From Betaproteobacteria bacterium (GTDB taxonomy: Bacteria; Pseudomonadota; Gammaproteobacteria; Burkholderiales; SG8-39): a stretch of 64,000 bases of DNA. Under the pieces are notes generated by a model, which searched no databases, was not told where the DNA came from, and worked only from the letters and a program-made list of their open reading frames with translations. How positions within the stretch are numbered: position 1 is the stretch's first letter; the number at the start of each line of letters is the position of its first letter. The stretch is taken from positions 1 to 64,000 of the forward strand of contig CANKMT010000007.1 in the NCBI GenBank assembly GCA_947482825.1. Reading direction: 5' to 3'. Shown here piece after piece: positions 7,635-16,210 of this stretch. A program made the position numbers and the translations under genes.

Positions 7635-9379
7635 CTTCCAGGCGCGTCCTCGAGCACTTCGAGGCCGGCGCCGGGCTTGCGGGCCGCAACCTTGTCCGGC
7701 CCGTTCTGCTCCTCCATCCACGCCTGCCAGTCGGGCCACCACGATCCAGGCGCCTGGGTCGCCGTCTCGAACCATTGTTCCGCGGTGCCGGGGTTGGCGT
7801 GGTTCGTCCAGTAGTGGTACTTGTTCGCGACCGGGGGATTGACGATTCCCGCGATATGGCCCGACCCCCCGAGTACAAAACGCACTTTTCCCCCGAGGTA
7901 TTTCGAGCCCTTGTAGGTCGTCTTCCACGGCGCGATGTGGTCCTCTGCCGTAGAAATGAAGTAGGCCGGCACTTTCACCTTCGACAAGTCGATCTTCTCT
8001 TCGGCAAGCTCGATGGCGCCGGGCACGCCGAGTAGGTTCTTCATGTACATGTTGCGCAAATAGAAGCTGTGCATCTTCGCGGGCATGCGTGTGGCGTCCG
8101 AATTCCAGTAAAGGAGGTCGAACGGGAACGGCGCCTTGCCCATGAGGTAGTTGTTGATCACGAAAGACCAGACAAGGTCGTTGGCGCGCAGCAGGTTGAA
8201 GGTCGTCGCCATCTCCGCGCCTTCCAGGTAGCCGCGTTCGTTCATCTTCTTTTCCAGGCTCTGGATTTGCGCCTCGTCAATGAATACGCCAAGCTCCCCC
8301 GGTTGAGAGAAGTCGAGCAGCGCGACGAAGAACGTGGCCGCGCGCACGCGGTCCTCGCCGCGCGCGGCGAGCCAGGCCAGCATGCAACCGAGCAGCGTGC
8401 CACCCAGGCAGTAACCGATGAAATTCACTTTCCTTTCACCAGTCGCCTTCTCTATTGCATCAAGCGCGGCTAGCGGGCCTTCCTCCATGTAATCGTCGAA
8501 CCCTTTGGCGGCGAGCTTTGCGTCCGGGTTGACCCAGGAGATCACGAATACGGTGTGGCACTGGTCGACTGCCCACTTGATAAAGGAATTCTTTTCGCGC
8601 AGGTCGAGGATGTAGTACTTGTTGATCCAGGGTGGGATGATCACCAGCGGCGTGCGCGCAACCTCCTTGGTGGCCGGCTCATACTGGATGAGTTGCATGA
8701 GATCGTTCCGGAACACCACCTTTCCGGGCGTAGTCGCGACATTCTTGCCGAGCTTGAACGCGCGCTCGTCGGTCATGCTGATGCCGCCCTTCTCGATGTC
8801 GGCGAGCAGGTTGTCCAGGCCCTTGACCAGGTTCTGGCCGCCCGAAGCCATCGTTTCGCGCAGCACCTGCGGATTGGTCATCGCGAAATTGGAGGGCGCC
8901 AGCGCATCGAGGTACTGACGCGTGAAGAAAGCCACCTTCTTCCTCGACTCCTCCGGAAGGTCGTCCACGCCGGCCACGGCTTCCTGCACGTGACGCGAAG
9001 TGATCAGGTAGGACTGTTTGATGAAATCGAACACGAAGCTCGACTGCCACTCGTCGTCCTTGAATCGCCCGTCAGCCTTGGCCGGCGACGCTACCGGCAA
9101 TGCCTCTCCTCCAAACATCCGCATCCAGCTCGACTGCCAGAGCTTCATGTAGTCGAAAGCCATGTTCATCGAGAATGCGGTAAGCGCATAGGGGTCGGAC
9201 AGCATGCGTGCGTAAAGGTCCATGAAGGCCTTGGCGATTCCGAGTTCGTCGGTCACGCTGCCGGAAACCCCTGCCGGATGGCGGCTGGCGAAGTCGGCGA
9301 GCATTTTGCCGGAGCGCTCGGCGACCCCCGCGTAAAGGCGCGCGAGTTCCGCCGCGTCCGGTGTGGGTTTGGCTTCCAT
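7601..9379 (-). CDS. phaC: Class I poly(3-hydroxyalkanoate) synthase
   Basis: Polymerises (R)-3-hydroxyacyl-CoA into storage polyester at the granule surface. The protein is 592 aa from ATG 9379, which follows GAGGAG by six bases; an in-frame start 10 codons upstream has worse spacing. The N-terminal PhaC domain is followed by the alpha/beta-hydrolase core with the lipase-like box GYCLGGT carrying the catalytic Cys. The Asp lies in STAEDHIAPW and the His in GGSGHIAGIVNPP. The C-terminus overlaps the BtuF-like gene tail-to-tail. No phaA, phaB or phasin gene is adjacent, although a thiolase and an SDR are encoded about 4-5 kb away. A stable hairpin sits just upstream of its ribosome-binding site. 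Confidence 0.96.
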   Translation of the reverse strand: MEAKPTPDAAELARLYAGVAERSGKMLADFASRHPAGVSGSVTDELGIAKAFMDLYARMLSDPYALTAFSMNMAFDYMKLWQSSWMRMFGGEALPVASPAKADGRFKDDEWQSSFVFDFIKQSYLITSRHVQEAVAGVDDLPEESRKKVAFFTRQYLDALAPSNFAMTNPQVLRETMASGGQNLVKGLDNLLADIEKGGISMTDERAFKLGKNVATTPGKVVFRNDLMQLIQYEPATKEVARTPLVIIPPWINKYYILDLREKNSFIKWAVDQCHTVFVISWVNPDAKLAAKGFDDYMEEGPLAALDAIEKATGERKVNFIGYCLGGTLLGCMLAWLAARGEDRVRAATFFVALLDFSQPGELGVFIDEAQIQSLEKKMNERGYLEGAEMATTFNLLRANDLVWSFVINNYLMGKAPFPFDLLYWNSDATRMPAKMHSFYLRNMYMKNLLGVPGAIELAEEKIDLSKVKVPAYFISTAEDHIAPWKTTYKGSKYLGGKVRFVLGGSGHIAGIVNPPVANKYHYWTNHANPGTAEQWFETATQAPGSWWPDWQAWMEEQNGPDKVAARKPGAGLEVLEDAPGSYAMLRLRARK

Positions 9380-9391
9380 GTCGTCTCCTCG

Positions 9392-9411
9392 GGGTGGCTG
9401 CTCAGCCACCC
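9392..9411 (-). promoter_or_regulatory. Hairpin in the phaC 5' leader
   Basis: A perfect 8-bp inverted repeat (GGGTGGCT and AGCCACCC, four-base loop) ends 5-6 nt before the GAGGAG ribosome-binding site of phaC on the minus strand. No T tract follows it in that direction, so it does not look like a terminator for the upstream MBL gene. It may tune phaC translation or mRNA stability. Confidence 0.45.
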
Positions 9412-9455
9412 TCTTTAACGCCGCATGGCTTCGCGGCTGTTACCGTATCAAATGC

Positions 9456-10505
9456 TTATTCGGGGGCAGCATAGCGGACGACGCCGTCTGCGCCAACCTT
9501 GCGCGAGGCGCGCCCGGCATTGAGGAGGTAATGCAGGTGCGCAATCGCTTCACCCATGGCAAACGTAGTTTGGTGCGTGTCGAGCTTCCTGCGAAACAGC
9601 ACTTCCAGCACATCGAACGCGGCGAGGGGAGCCTTGGCCGTGGCAAGGGACTGTTCGAGTTCGGCCAGGCGATCGGCATGATGGCCTTCGAGCGCGGCCA
9701 CGCGTTCGTGCGCACCGCGAAACGGCAGCCCATGCGAAGGCAGCACCAGCGTATCCGCGGGCAGTTCGAGGTAGTCGCGGATCGAGTCGAGGAACTGCCC
9801 AAGCGGGTCGCCGTCAGGGTCAACCGACCAGACACTCACGTTGGTGGAAATCTTGGGCAGCAGCATATCGCCGGAAATGCAAACGCCCAGGTCCGCGCAG
9901 TAAAGCGACGCATGTTCGGGCGCGTGGCCGTTACCGACGATCACCCTCCACTTGCGCCCTCCGATCGAGAGCGTTTCCTTGTCGAGAATCCGGCGGTACT
10001 GGTTCGGAAGCGGCAGGACGCTTTTGCGATAGAAATGGCCCCGCTTCGCCAGCCCTTCGTCATGCGACGTATCCATTCCGTTGGCCTTGTACAGGACGAT
10101 GGCGGCTTCGGGCGAATAGCCGGCGGCGTTATCCATGACGGCATGCGCAGTCAGGTATTCGCCCTGAGTCATCCACAGGGGGCAACGAAAACGATCGACC
10201 AGCCAGCCGGCATTTCCGGCGTGGTCCGGGTGATAGTGCGTCACGATCAGGCGATGCACCGGCCGACCGCCGAGATGCGCCGCAAACACCTTCTCCCAGT
10301 TCGCCCGCGTGGCGTCGTTGGACAGCCCGCAATCGACGATCGTGAATCCCGTCACGCCATCCTTTTCGTCATCCAGCAGCCACAGGTTGATGTGGTCCAG
10401 TGCAAACGGCAGCGCCATGCGCAGCCATCGCACACCTGGCGCGACTTCGATTGTGGTGCCTGCCGCGGGCGGCTCGGCGAAAGGGAACTGGAGCGGAGAG
10501 GGCAT
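9456..10505 (-). CDS. MBL-fold metallo-hydrolase
   Basis: Metallo-beta-lactamase fold hydrolase of 349 aa from ATG 10505. The metal-binding motif is VTHYHPDHAGNAGWL (HxHxDH). Downstream metal ligands appear as GNGHAPEHASLYC and GDMLLPKIS, and the last His in LVLPSHGLPFRG. The C-terminal helical region (ALEGHHADRLAELEQ) matches the BLACT/LACTB2-like winged-helix group, which often hydrolyse thioesters or related metabolites. It is divergent from the LiuR-like regulator and upstream of phaC, which suggests acyl-CoA or acyl-ester metabolism; the substrate is unknown. Confidence 0.85.
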   Translation of the reverse strand: MPSPLQFPFAEPPAAGTTIEVAPGVRWLRMALPFALDHINLWLLDDEKDGVTGFTIVDCGLSNDATRANWEKVFAAHLGGRPVHRLIVTHYHPDHAGNAGWLVDRFRCPLWMTQGEYLTAHAVMDNAAGYSPEAAIVLYKANGMDTSHDEGLAKRGHFYRKSVLPLPNQYRRILDKETLSIGGRKWRVIVGNGHAPEHASLYCADLGVCISGDMLLPKISTNVSVWSVDPDGDPLGQFLDSIRDYLELPADTLVLPSHGLPFRGAHERVAALEGHHADRLAELEQSLATAKAPLAAFDVLEVLFRRKLDTHQTTFAMGEAIAHLHYLLNAGRASRKVGADGVVRYAAPE

Positions 10506-10676
10506 CCGGTGCTTGTCGTTGGTTCGGGTGGATCGGGAGGCGGCGCGGTCGGCTAAAATAGGCGTCCGAACATTCGCGCTCCCCTGGGAACATTGCTGCG
10601 AGGACATTGCTGCGGGACGATCCTGCGACAATTATCGCCGCGTCGAAGCATCCCGGCAATCGAAGCCTCGAAACTC

Positions 10677-11114
10677 ATGCCCCCCTCTGCCCCGGACGAG
10701 AAGAGCACCGAGCGCGCTCCATATTCGATCAGCGACCTCGCGCGCGAGTTCGACGTCACGCCGCGGGCGATCCGCTTTTACGAGGGTGAAGGCCTGCTGT
10801 CGCCCACGAGGCAGGGCCAGCGCCGTATCTACTCGTTGCGGGACCGTACGCGGCTGAAGCTCACGCTGCGCGGCAAACGGCTCGGACTGTCGCTGTCGGA
10901 AATCCGCGAAATCGTCGACATGTACGACACCGGCCGCGACGAGCGCCCGCAACTGGAAAAATTCCTTGCCGTGCTGGACGCGCACAAGCGCCAGCTCATG
11001 CAGCAGCGCGAAGACATCGAGGCGCAGCTGTCCGAAATCGTGCTGTTCGAAAAGCGCTGCACCAAGCGAATCGCCGAGCAGAAGAAGACCGCCAAGCACG
11101 CCAGGCTCGCATGA
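10677..11114 (+). CDS. liuR: MerR-family regulator, LiuR-type
   Basis: 145-aa transcription regulator. The N-terminal MerR winged helix reads YSISDLAREFDVTPRAIRFYEGEGLLSP (about residues 17-44), followed by the long dimerisation coiled coil (QLEKFLAVLDAHKRQLMQQ). There is no Cys-rich metal-binding C-terminus, which fits the acyl-CoA-type MerR regulators of leucine and fatty-acid degradation. It lies directly upstream of isovaleryl-CoA dehydrogenase, and a perfect palindrome occupies the intervening promoter, supporting a LiuR assignment. The start at ATG 10677 was chosen because it leaves a short disordered lead before the DNA-binding domain. Confidence 0.85.
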   Translation: MPPSAPDEKSTERAPYSISDLAREFDVTPRAIRFYEGEGLLSPTRQGQRRIYSLRDRTRLKLTLRGKRLGLSLSEIREIVDMYDTGRDERPQLEKFLAVLDAHKRQLMQQREDIEAQLSEIVLFEKRCTKRIAEQKKTAKHARLA

Positions 11115-11145
11115 AAGCCCTGCGGCCGGCGGGGGCTGCATCAAG

Positions 11146-11177
11146 TTGACGTTTACGTAAACGTAAATCACTATCGC
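11146..11177 (+). promoter_or_regulatory. LiuR operator within the liu promoter spacer
   Basis: The 16-bp perfect palindrome ACGTTTACGTAAACGT (11149-11164) overlaps TTGACG (11146-11151), a good -35 element. A weak -10 (TATCGC, 11172-11177) follows with a 20-bp spacer. A palindrome lying inside an over-long spacer is the architecture of MerR-family promoters. The sequence agrees with my recollection of the LiuR motif reported from comparative genomics. It controls liuA and probably the whole downstream cluster. Confidence 0.8.
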
Positions 11178-11206
11178 GACTTTGCATGCCGCGGGTGGAG
11201 GTCCAC

Positions 11207-12370
11207 ATGGAATACCCGTTTCTAAGGTTCGACCACGGCGAGGACATCGCCGCCCTGCGCGAGACCGTGCGCCGGTTCTCGGAGGCCGAGATCGCGCCGC
11301 GCGCCGCCGAGATCGACCGGTCAAACGAATTCCCGATGGACCTGTGGCCGAAGCTGGGCGCGCTAGGCCTGCTCGGCATCACGGTGCGCGAAGAGTACGG
11401 CGGCACCGACATGGGCTACCTCGCCCACATCATCGCGGTGGAAGAAATCAGCCGGGCGTCGGCCTCGGTCGGCCTATCCTACGGCGCTTTCTCCAACCTT
11501 TGCGTCAATCAGATCCATCGCAACGGCAGCGAAGCGCAGAAGAAGAAGTACTTGCCCAAGCTCATTTCGGGCGAGCACGTGGGCGCGCTTGCCATGAGCG
11601 AGCCAGGTGCCGGCTCCGACGTCGTGAGCATGCGGTCGCGCGCCGAGCGGCGCGGCAGCACCTACCTCCTCAACGGCAACAAGATGTGGATCACCAACGG
11701 ACCGGACGCCGACGTGCTCGTGGTCTACGCCAAGACCGATTCGAACGCCGGGCCGCGCGGCATCACGGCTTTTCTGATCGAAAAGGGCATGAAGGGCTTC
11801 TCGACCGCCCAGAAGCTCGACAAACTCGGCATGCGCGGCTCGAACACCTGCGAGCTCGTGTTCCGCGACTGCGAGGTGCCGGAAGAAAACATTCTGAGCC
11901 AGGAAGGACACGGCGTGAATGTGCTCATGAGCGGCCTCGACTACGAACGCGCCGTGCTCGCAGGCGGCCCGCTGGGCATCATGGCGGCGTGCCTGGACGT
12001 CGTGATCCCGTACGTCCATGACAGGAAGCAGTTCGGCCAGCCGATCGGCGAGTTCCAGCTCATGCAAGGTAAGCTCGCCGACATGTATGCGACCTTTTCG
12101 TATTGTCGGGCCTATGTTTACGCAGTGGGACAGGCGCTTGACCGCGGCGAGACGACCAGGAAAGACGCGGCGGGCGCGATCCTCGTTTCCGCAGAGAAAG
12201 CCACCTGGATGGCGGGTGAAGCGATCCAGGCGCTCGGCGGCATGGGCTACATCAACGAGACGCCCGCCGGGCGGCTATGGCGGGACGCGAAGCTCTATGA
12301 AATCGGCGCCGGCACGAGCGAGATCCGCCGCTGGCTGATCGGCCGCGAGCTGTTCGCGGAAACCACGTGA
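11207..12370 (+). CDS. liuA: Isovaleryl-CoA dehydrogenase
   Basis: FAD-dependent acyl-CoA dehydrogenase oxidising isovaleryl-CoA to 3-methylcrotonyl-CoA in leucine breakdown. The protein is 387 aa from ATG 11207, five bases after GGAGG; an alternative ATG at 11186 has no such site. The motif [16 protein letters not shown] holds the Glu in the position diagnostic of isovaleryl-CoA dehydrogenases. [14 protein letters not shown] and [11 protein letters not shown] are flavin-binding segments, and [19 protein letters not shown] is the C-terminal family signature. Its position beside liuR and its operator supports the substrate assignment. Confidence 0.93.
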   Translation: MEYPFLRFDHGEDIAALRETVRRFSEAEIAPRAAEIDRSNEFPMDLWPKLGALGLLGITVREEYGGTDMGYLAHIIAVEEISRASASVGLSYGAFSNLCVNQIHRNGSEAQKKKYLPKLISGEHVGALAMSEPGAGSDVVSMRSRAERRGSTYLLNGNKMWITNGPDADVLVVYAKTDSNAGPRGITAFLIEKGMKGFSTAQKLDKLGMRGSNTCELVFRDCEVPEENILSQEGHGVNVLMSGLDYERAVLAGGPLGIMAACLDVVIPYVHDRKQFGQPIGEFQLMQGKLADMYATFSYCRAYVYAVGQALDRGETTRKDAAGAILVSAEKATWMAGEAIQALGGMGYINETPAGRLWRDAKLYEIGAGTSEIRRWLIGRELFAETT

Positions 12371-13455
12371 TCGCGACGCCGTTCTCCGAAAGGGTCGGTC
12401 TTGCCGTGCCGATCATCCAGGCCCCGATGGCCGGCGGCCCCTCGTCCCCCGAGCTTGTGACCGCTTGTTCGGCCGCCGGAGCGCTCGGCTCGTTCGGGTT
12501 TGCCTACACGCAACCCGCCGAGATGCAAAAGCAGGCGGACGACGTGCGCGCGAAGACCGGCCGGCCTTTCGGCATCAACCTGTTCGGTTGGCCACTGCCA
12601 AGGGACATCGCCGACAACGCGCAACGCGAATCCCTCGCCGCGGTCGCCGCCTATTACGCAGAGATGGGACTCCCCGCGCCCGAACCGGTGCGTGCTCCCT
12701 ACGGTCCGGACTTCGAAGCACAGCTTGCGGCCATCGCCGAGATCCAGCCGCGGGTATTCACCATCCACCTCAACGATCTCCCCGCTGACCGCGTCGCGGC
12801 ATTGAAAGGGCGCGGAATCGTGGTTGGTGCAAGCGCAACCTGCATCGCCGAAGCCGAAAAAATCGAATCGCTCGGGTTCGATTTCGTCATCGCGCAGGGC
12901 GGCGAAGCCGGCGGGCATCGAGGTACTTACGCGCGCGACCCTTACGAAGCGCTCACCGGTACGCTCGCGCTGACGCGCGCCGTCGTCCGGGCGGTCCGCA
13001 TTCCGGTCGTGGCCGCCGGCGGCATCATGGATGGCGCCGGCATTGCGGCGGTGCTCGCGCTCGGCGCGCAGGCTGCGCAATTGGGCACGGCCTTCATCTC
13101 GTGCCCCGAGTCCGGCGCGCCGCAACCCCACAAGGACGCGCTGCTCGCCGCGCGCGAAGACATCACCTCGATCACCGAAAAATTTTCCGGCAAGCCTGCG
13201 CGAGGCATCTCCAATCGCTTCATGCGCGAAATGAACGCAAGAGGCGCCGCGCAACTCGCGTTTCCGGCGCAAAATAGCGTCACCGGCAAGCTGCGCGCGG
13301 CCGCAGCCAAGGCCGGCAAACCGGAGTTCCTCGCGATGTGGGCCGGGCAGGGCCTCGCAATGTCCCGCGCGTTGCCGGCGGCCGATCTCATCGCCCAACT
13401 CGAAGCCGAAACCGTGGAAGCGGTACGCCGCACTGCCGCCCTACTGAAGGAGTAA
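12367..13455 (+). CDS. Nitronate monooxygenase / 2-nitropropane dioxygenase-like flavoprotein
   Basis: 362-aa TIM-barrel FMN protein of the NMO/NPD family. Motifs are [17 protein letters not shown] at the N-terminus, [16 protein letters not shown] (the flavin-phosphate segment with the family His), [22 protein letters not shown] and [15 protein letters not shown]. Nitronate monooxygenases oxidise toxic nitronates such as propionate-3-nitronate, but family members near acyl-CoA genes often have unknown substrates. The start is GTG 12367, overlapping the liuA stop as GTGA, so translation is coupled. Confidence 0.85.
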   Translation: MIATPFSERVGLAVPIIQAPMAGGPSSPELVTACSAAGALGSFGFAYTQPAEMQKQADDVRAKTGRPFGINLFGWPLPRDIADNAQRESLAAVAAYYAEMGLPAPEPVRAPYGPDFEAQLAAIAEIQPRVFTIHLNDLPADRVAALKGRGIVVGASATCIAEAEKIESLGFDFVIAQGGEAGGHRGTYARDPYEALTGTLALTRAVVRAVRIPVVAAGGIMDGAGIAAVLALGAQAAQLGTAFISCPESGAPQPHKDALLAAREDITSITEKFSGKPARGISNRFMREMNARGAAQLAFPAQNSVTGKLRAAAAKAGKPEFLAMWAGQGLAMSRALPAADLIAQLEAETVEAVRRTAALLKE

Positions 13456-13457
13456 AA

Positions 13458-14642
13458 ATGCAGACCGATCCGATCGTCATCGTTTCCGCCGCCCGCACGC
13501 CGATGGGCGCTTTCCAGGGCGAGCTCAAGGGCTTTGCCGCGCCTGAACTGGGTGCCGCCGCGATCCGCGCGGCCGTCGAACGCGCGAAGATCAAGCCCGA
13601 AGATGTCGAAGAGGTCATCATGGGCTGCGTGCTGCCTGCAGGTCAGGGACAAGCGCCCGCGCGCCAGGCAAGCCTCGGCGCAGGCCTTGCGCTAGCCGCA
13701 GGTTGCACAACGATCAACAAGATGTGCGGCTCGGGCATGAAAGCCGCGATGCTCGCCACCGACCTCCTCGCTGCGGGCACCAATGAAATCATGGTCGCCG
13801 GCGGCATGGAATCGATGACCAACGCGCCTTACCTGCTGCCCAAGGCGCGAGGCGGCTATCGCATGGGTCACGGCCAGGTCATGGACCACATGTTCCTCGA
13901 CGGGCTCGAGGACGCCTACGACAAGGGCCGTCTCATGGGGGCCTTCGCTGAGGAGTGCGCAAGGAAATTCAACTTTACGCGCGAGGCGCAGGATGCATTC
14001 GCCGTGAAGTCGCTCGAGCGTGCGCAGAAGGCAAACAATGAGGGCTGGTTCGCCTGGGAGATCACGCCCATGGCAATCAAGGCCGGCAAGGACCAGCGCT
14101 TCATCGAGATCGACGAGCAGCCGTTCAAGGCTAATTTCGACAAGATCCCGACCCTCAAGCCCGCGTTCGCCAAGGACGGCACGGTAACCGCCGCGAATTC
14201 GAGTTCGATCTCCGACGGCGCCGCCGCGCTTGTCATGATGCGCCGCTCGACCGCCGAAAAGCGCGGCCTCGCCCCTATTGCGACCGTGATCGGTCACTCG
14301 ACGCATGCGCAGGAGCCGGGCTGGTTCACGACCGCACCGGTCGGCGCGATGAAGAAGCTCTTCGACAAGACAGGCTGGAGCGCAAGCCAGGTCGACCTCT
14401 TCGAGATCAACGAGGCGTTCGCCGTCGTCACCATGGCCGCCATGCAAGAGCACAAGCTTGCGCACGAGAAGGTAAACGTGCACGGCGGGGCCTGCGCGCT
14501 CGGCCACCCGATCGGCGCCTCGGGCGCCCGTATCCTCGTCACCCTGATCGGCGCCTTGCGCAAGTACGGCGGCAAGCGCGGGGTGGCCAGCCTGTGCATC
14601 GGCGGTGGAGAAGCCACCGCCATGGCGTTGGAGCTCGCCTGA
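13458..14642 (+). CDS. Acetyl-CoA C-acetyltransferase (thiolase)
   Basis: 394-aa thiolase. The nucleophilic Cys is in TTINKMCGSGMKAAM (about residue 90), the GGMESMTNAPY loop follows, and the C-terminal active-site motifs are EINEAFAVV, GGACALGHPIGASGAR and CIGGGEATAMALE. It condenses or cleaves acetoacetyl-CoA, which fits the last step of leucine catabolism after HMG-CoA lyase and CoA transfer, and could also feed PHB synthesis. ATG 13458 is preceded by AAGGAG. The stop overlaps the next start as TGATG. Confidence 0.94.
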   Translation: MQTDPIVIVSAARTPMGAFQGELKGFAAPELGAAAIRAAVERAKIKPEDVEEVIMGCVLPAGQGQAPARQASLGAGLALAAGCTTINKMCGSGMKAAMLATDLLAAGTNEIMVAGGMESMTNAPYLLPKARGGYRMGHGQVMDHMFLDGLEDAYDKGRLMGAFAEECARKFNFTREAQDAFAVKSLERAQKANNEGWFAWEITPMAIKAGKDQRFIEIDEQPFKANFDKIPTLKPAFAKDGTVTAANSSSISDGAAALVMMRRSTAEKRGLAPIATVIGHSTHAQEPGWFTTAPVGAMKKLFDKTGWSASQVDLFEINEAFAVVTMAAMQEHKLAHEKVNVHGGACALGHPIGASGARILVTLIGALRKYGGKRGVASLCIGGGEATAMALELA

Positions 14643-15328
14643 TGAAAGATCGGAAAAATTCGGCCCTCATCATCGGCGCCTCGCGCGGGATCGGCTTCGA
14701 GTTGGCGCGACAGTACCGCGAAGACAAGTGGGACGTGATCGGCACCGCGCGGGACGAGGCGGGCCTCGCGAGGCTCGCGGCAATCGGTGCGAAAACAATC
14801 AAGCTCGATGTGACCACCGCGGACGCGCCTGCCCTGCTGCAGGCCGGGATCGCCGGGGCCCGCCTGGACCTCGCCATCTACTGCGCCGGCATCGTCGGCC
14901 CGCGCACCCAAAAGCTGGAAGCGCCGACTGAAGCCGAGTTCGAGGCGGTCATGCGGATCAATGTGCTTGCCACCATGACGCTCGCGCCCCTCGCCGCCCC
15001 TGCACTTGCACGCAGCGCCGGCAAGCTGGCAGTGATCTCCTCGCGCATGGGGTCGATCGGCGTCCGAAGCGCGACGACCAGCTGGCTCTACCGCACAAGC
15101 AAGGCGGCGCTGAACTCGGCGCTGAAGGACATGTCGCTGGTGCTCGGCCCGCAAGGCGTGACCTGCGTCACCCTGCACCCGGGCTGGGTGCGCACCGACA
15201 TGGGAGGCGCCGGCGCCGACATCGACGTGGCAACCAGCGTGAGGGGCATCCGGGCGGCGCTGGCGGCGCTGACCCCAGACCGGAACGGCAGCTTCCTCAA
15301 CTACGATGGCTCGGAAATCCCCTGGTAG
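14642..15328 (+). CDS. Short-chain dehydrogenase/reductase
   Basis: 228-aa Rossmann-fold oxidoreductase. The cofactor motif is IIGASRGIGFELA; the catalytic residues are Ser in AVISSRMGSIGV and Tyr/Lys in YRTSKAAL. It resembles the C-factor/CsgA-like classical SDRs. The start codon overlaps the thiolase stop, so it is part of the liu operon. The substrate is not evident: it could be a 3-hydroxyacyl-CoA or a carbonyl by-product. A 77-bp AT-rich stretch follows the stop. Confidence 0.85.
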   Translation: MKDRKNSALIIGASRGIGFELARQYREDKWDVIGTARDEAGLARLAAIGAKTIKLDVTTADAPALLQAGIAGARLDLAIYCAGIVGPRTQKLEAPTEAEFEAVMRINVLATMTLAPLAAPALARSAGKLAVISSRMGSIGVRSATTSWLYRTSKAALNSALKDMSLVLGPQGVTCVTLHPGWVRTDMGGAGADIDVATSVRGIRAALAALTPDRNGSFLNYDGSEIPW

Positions 15329-15335
15329 GTTTTCT

Positions 15336-15407
15336 GTTTATGGAAAATAAACTGGCCGAAGATCCGCGTATTTATTAGTTCTCCTGAAATAAAAGTTTAT
15401 CTTTTAT
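15336..15407 (+). promoter_or_regulatory. AT-rich leader with two inverted repeats before ridA
   Basis: The 77-bp gap is far more AT-rich than its surroundings. It contains GTTTAT-N5-ATAAAC (15336-15352) and ATAAAAG-N5-CTTTTAT (15389-15407). The second repeat runs into the ridA ATG at 15406-15408. No clear Shine-Dalgarno sequence is present. Either repeat could be a protein operator, or the second could fold and occlude the start codon. Confidence 0.45.
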
Positions 15408-15789
15408 GCCAAAACGCCTGATCTCGTCGGGTTCGGCCTTCGAAGCCGTTGCCGGTTATAGCCGCGCGGTGGTCGACGGCGACTGGATCCACGTCGCCGG
15501 GACGACCGGCTTTGACTACGCGACGATGACGATCTCGGAGGACGTCGTTACGCAGACGCGACAGGTGTTCAAGAACATCGCGATGGCGCTTGCGCAGGCC
15601 GGTGCATCGCTGGACGATGTGGTCCGGGTCACCTATTACCTCACCGAGCGGGAATCCTTCCAGGTGCTGGCGCCCGTCTTCGGAGAGCACTTCGCCCGTG
15701 CCCGCCCGGCCGCCACAGCGGTGATCTGCGGGCTGGTCGACGCGCGCATGAAGATCGAGATCGAGGTGACCGCAAGGAAAGGCGCTTGA
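15406..15789 (+). CDS. RidA/YjgF-family protein
   Basis: 127-aa homotrimeric RidA-fold protein. Motifs include DWIHVAGTTGFDY, NIAMALAQAGASLDDVVRVTYYLT and the C-terminal ARPAATAVICGL-KIEIEVTA, in which the Arg following FARA matches the residue that holds the imine carboxylate in RidA. RidA proteins hydrolyse reactive enamine/imine intermediates from PLP enzymes, while some relatives work in other catabolic routes. It starts the ridA-hotdog-acyl-CoA dehydrogenase-rhodanese block inserted in the leucine cluster. The gene overlaps the next by 4 nt. Confidence 0.88.
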   Translation: MPKRLISSGSAFEAVAGYSRAVVDGDWIHVAGTTGFDYATMTISEDVVTQTRQVFKNIAMALAQAGASLDDVVRVTYYLTERESFQVLAPVFGEHFARARPAATAVICGLVDARMKIEIEVTARKGA

Positions 15790-16208
15790 AGCCCGCGCCC
15801 AAACCCGCCGCCACCAAGGCCCAGATGCAACGGCTGCTCGACAGCGAGCGCTTCCTGCGACCGTGGAAGTTCCGTCTCATCCGGGCCGACGGGCAGGAGT
15901 GCGTAGTCGCGCTTCCCAACAGCCCTTCGCTCGAGCGGCCCGGCGGCATCGTCAACGGGCCGGCGTTGATGGCCGCAGCGGACGTTGCGATGTGGCTCGC
16001 GATCAAGTCCCGCCTCGGGATGGCCCACGACGCACTCACATCCGACCTCAATACCGTGTTCCTCGCGCCGGCCACGACGAAGACCGTGTACTGCACGGCG
16101 CGCATCCTCAAAGTGGGCGCGCGGCGCTTTTTCGGCACCGCCGAATGCCACGACCGCTCCGGCAGGATCTTCACCCACCACACCCTCACCTACGTGCGGG
16201 TGACCTGA
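15786..16208 (+). CDS. Hotdog-fold thioesterase (PaaI-like)
   Basis: 140-aa single hotdog domain. The segment RPGGIVNGPALMAAADVAMWLAI corresponds to the active-site helix of PaaI-type acyl-CoA thioesterases, and DLNTVFLAPATTKTVYCTARILKVGARRFFGTAECHD to the following strands (these are split here: DLNTVFLAPA then ARILKVGARRFFG). The start is TTG 15786, overlapping the ridA stop. It probably releases CoA from stalled acyl-CoA intermediates of the neighbouring dehydrogenase. Confidence 0.8.
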   Translation: MKPAPKPAATKAQMQRLLDSERFLRPWKFRLIRADGQECVVALPNSPSLERPGGIVNGPALMAAADVAMWLAIKSRLGMAHDALTSDLNTVFLAPATTKTVYCTARILKVGARRFFGTAECHDRSGRIFTHHTLTYVRVT

Positions 16209-16210
16209 CC

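Noticed and set aside
9392-9411. Hairpin upstream of phaC as a terminator of the MBL gene
   Set aside because: No T-rich tract follows in the minus direction; it is reported as a leader hairpin instead.
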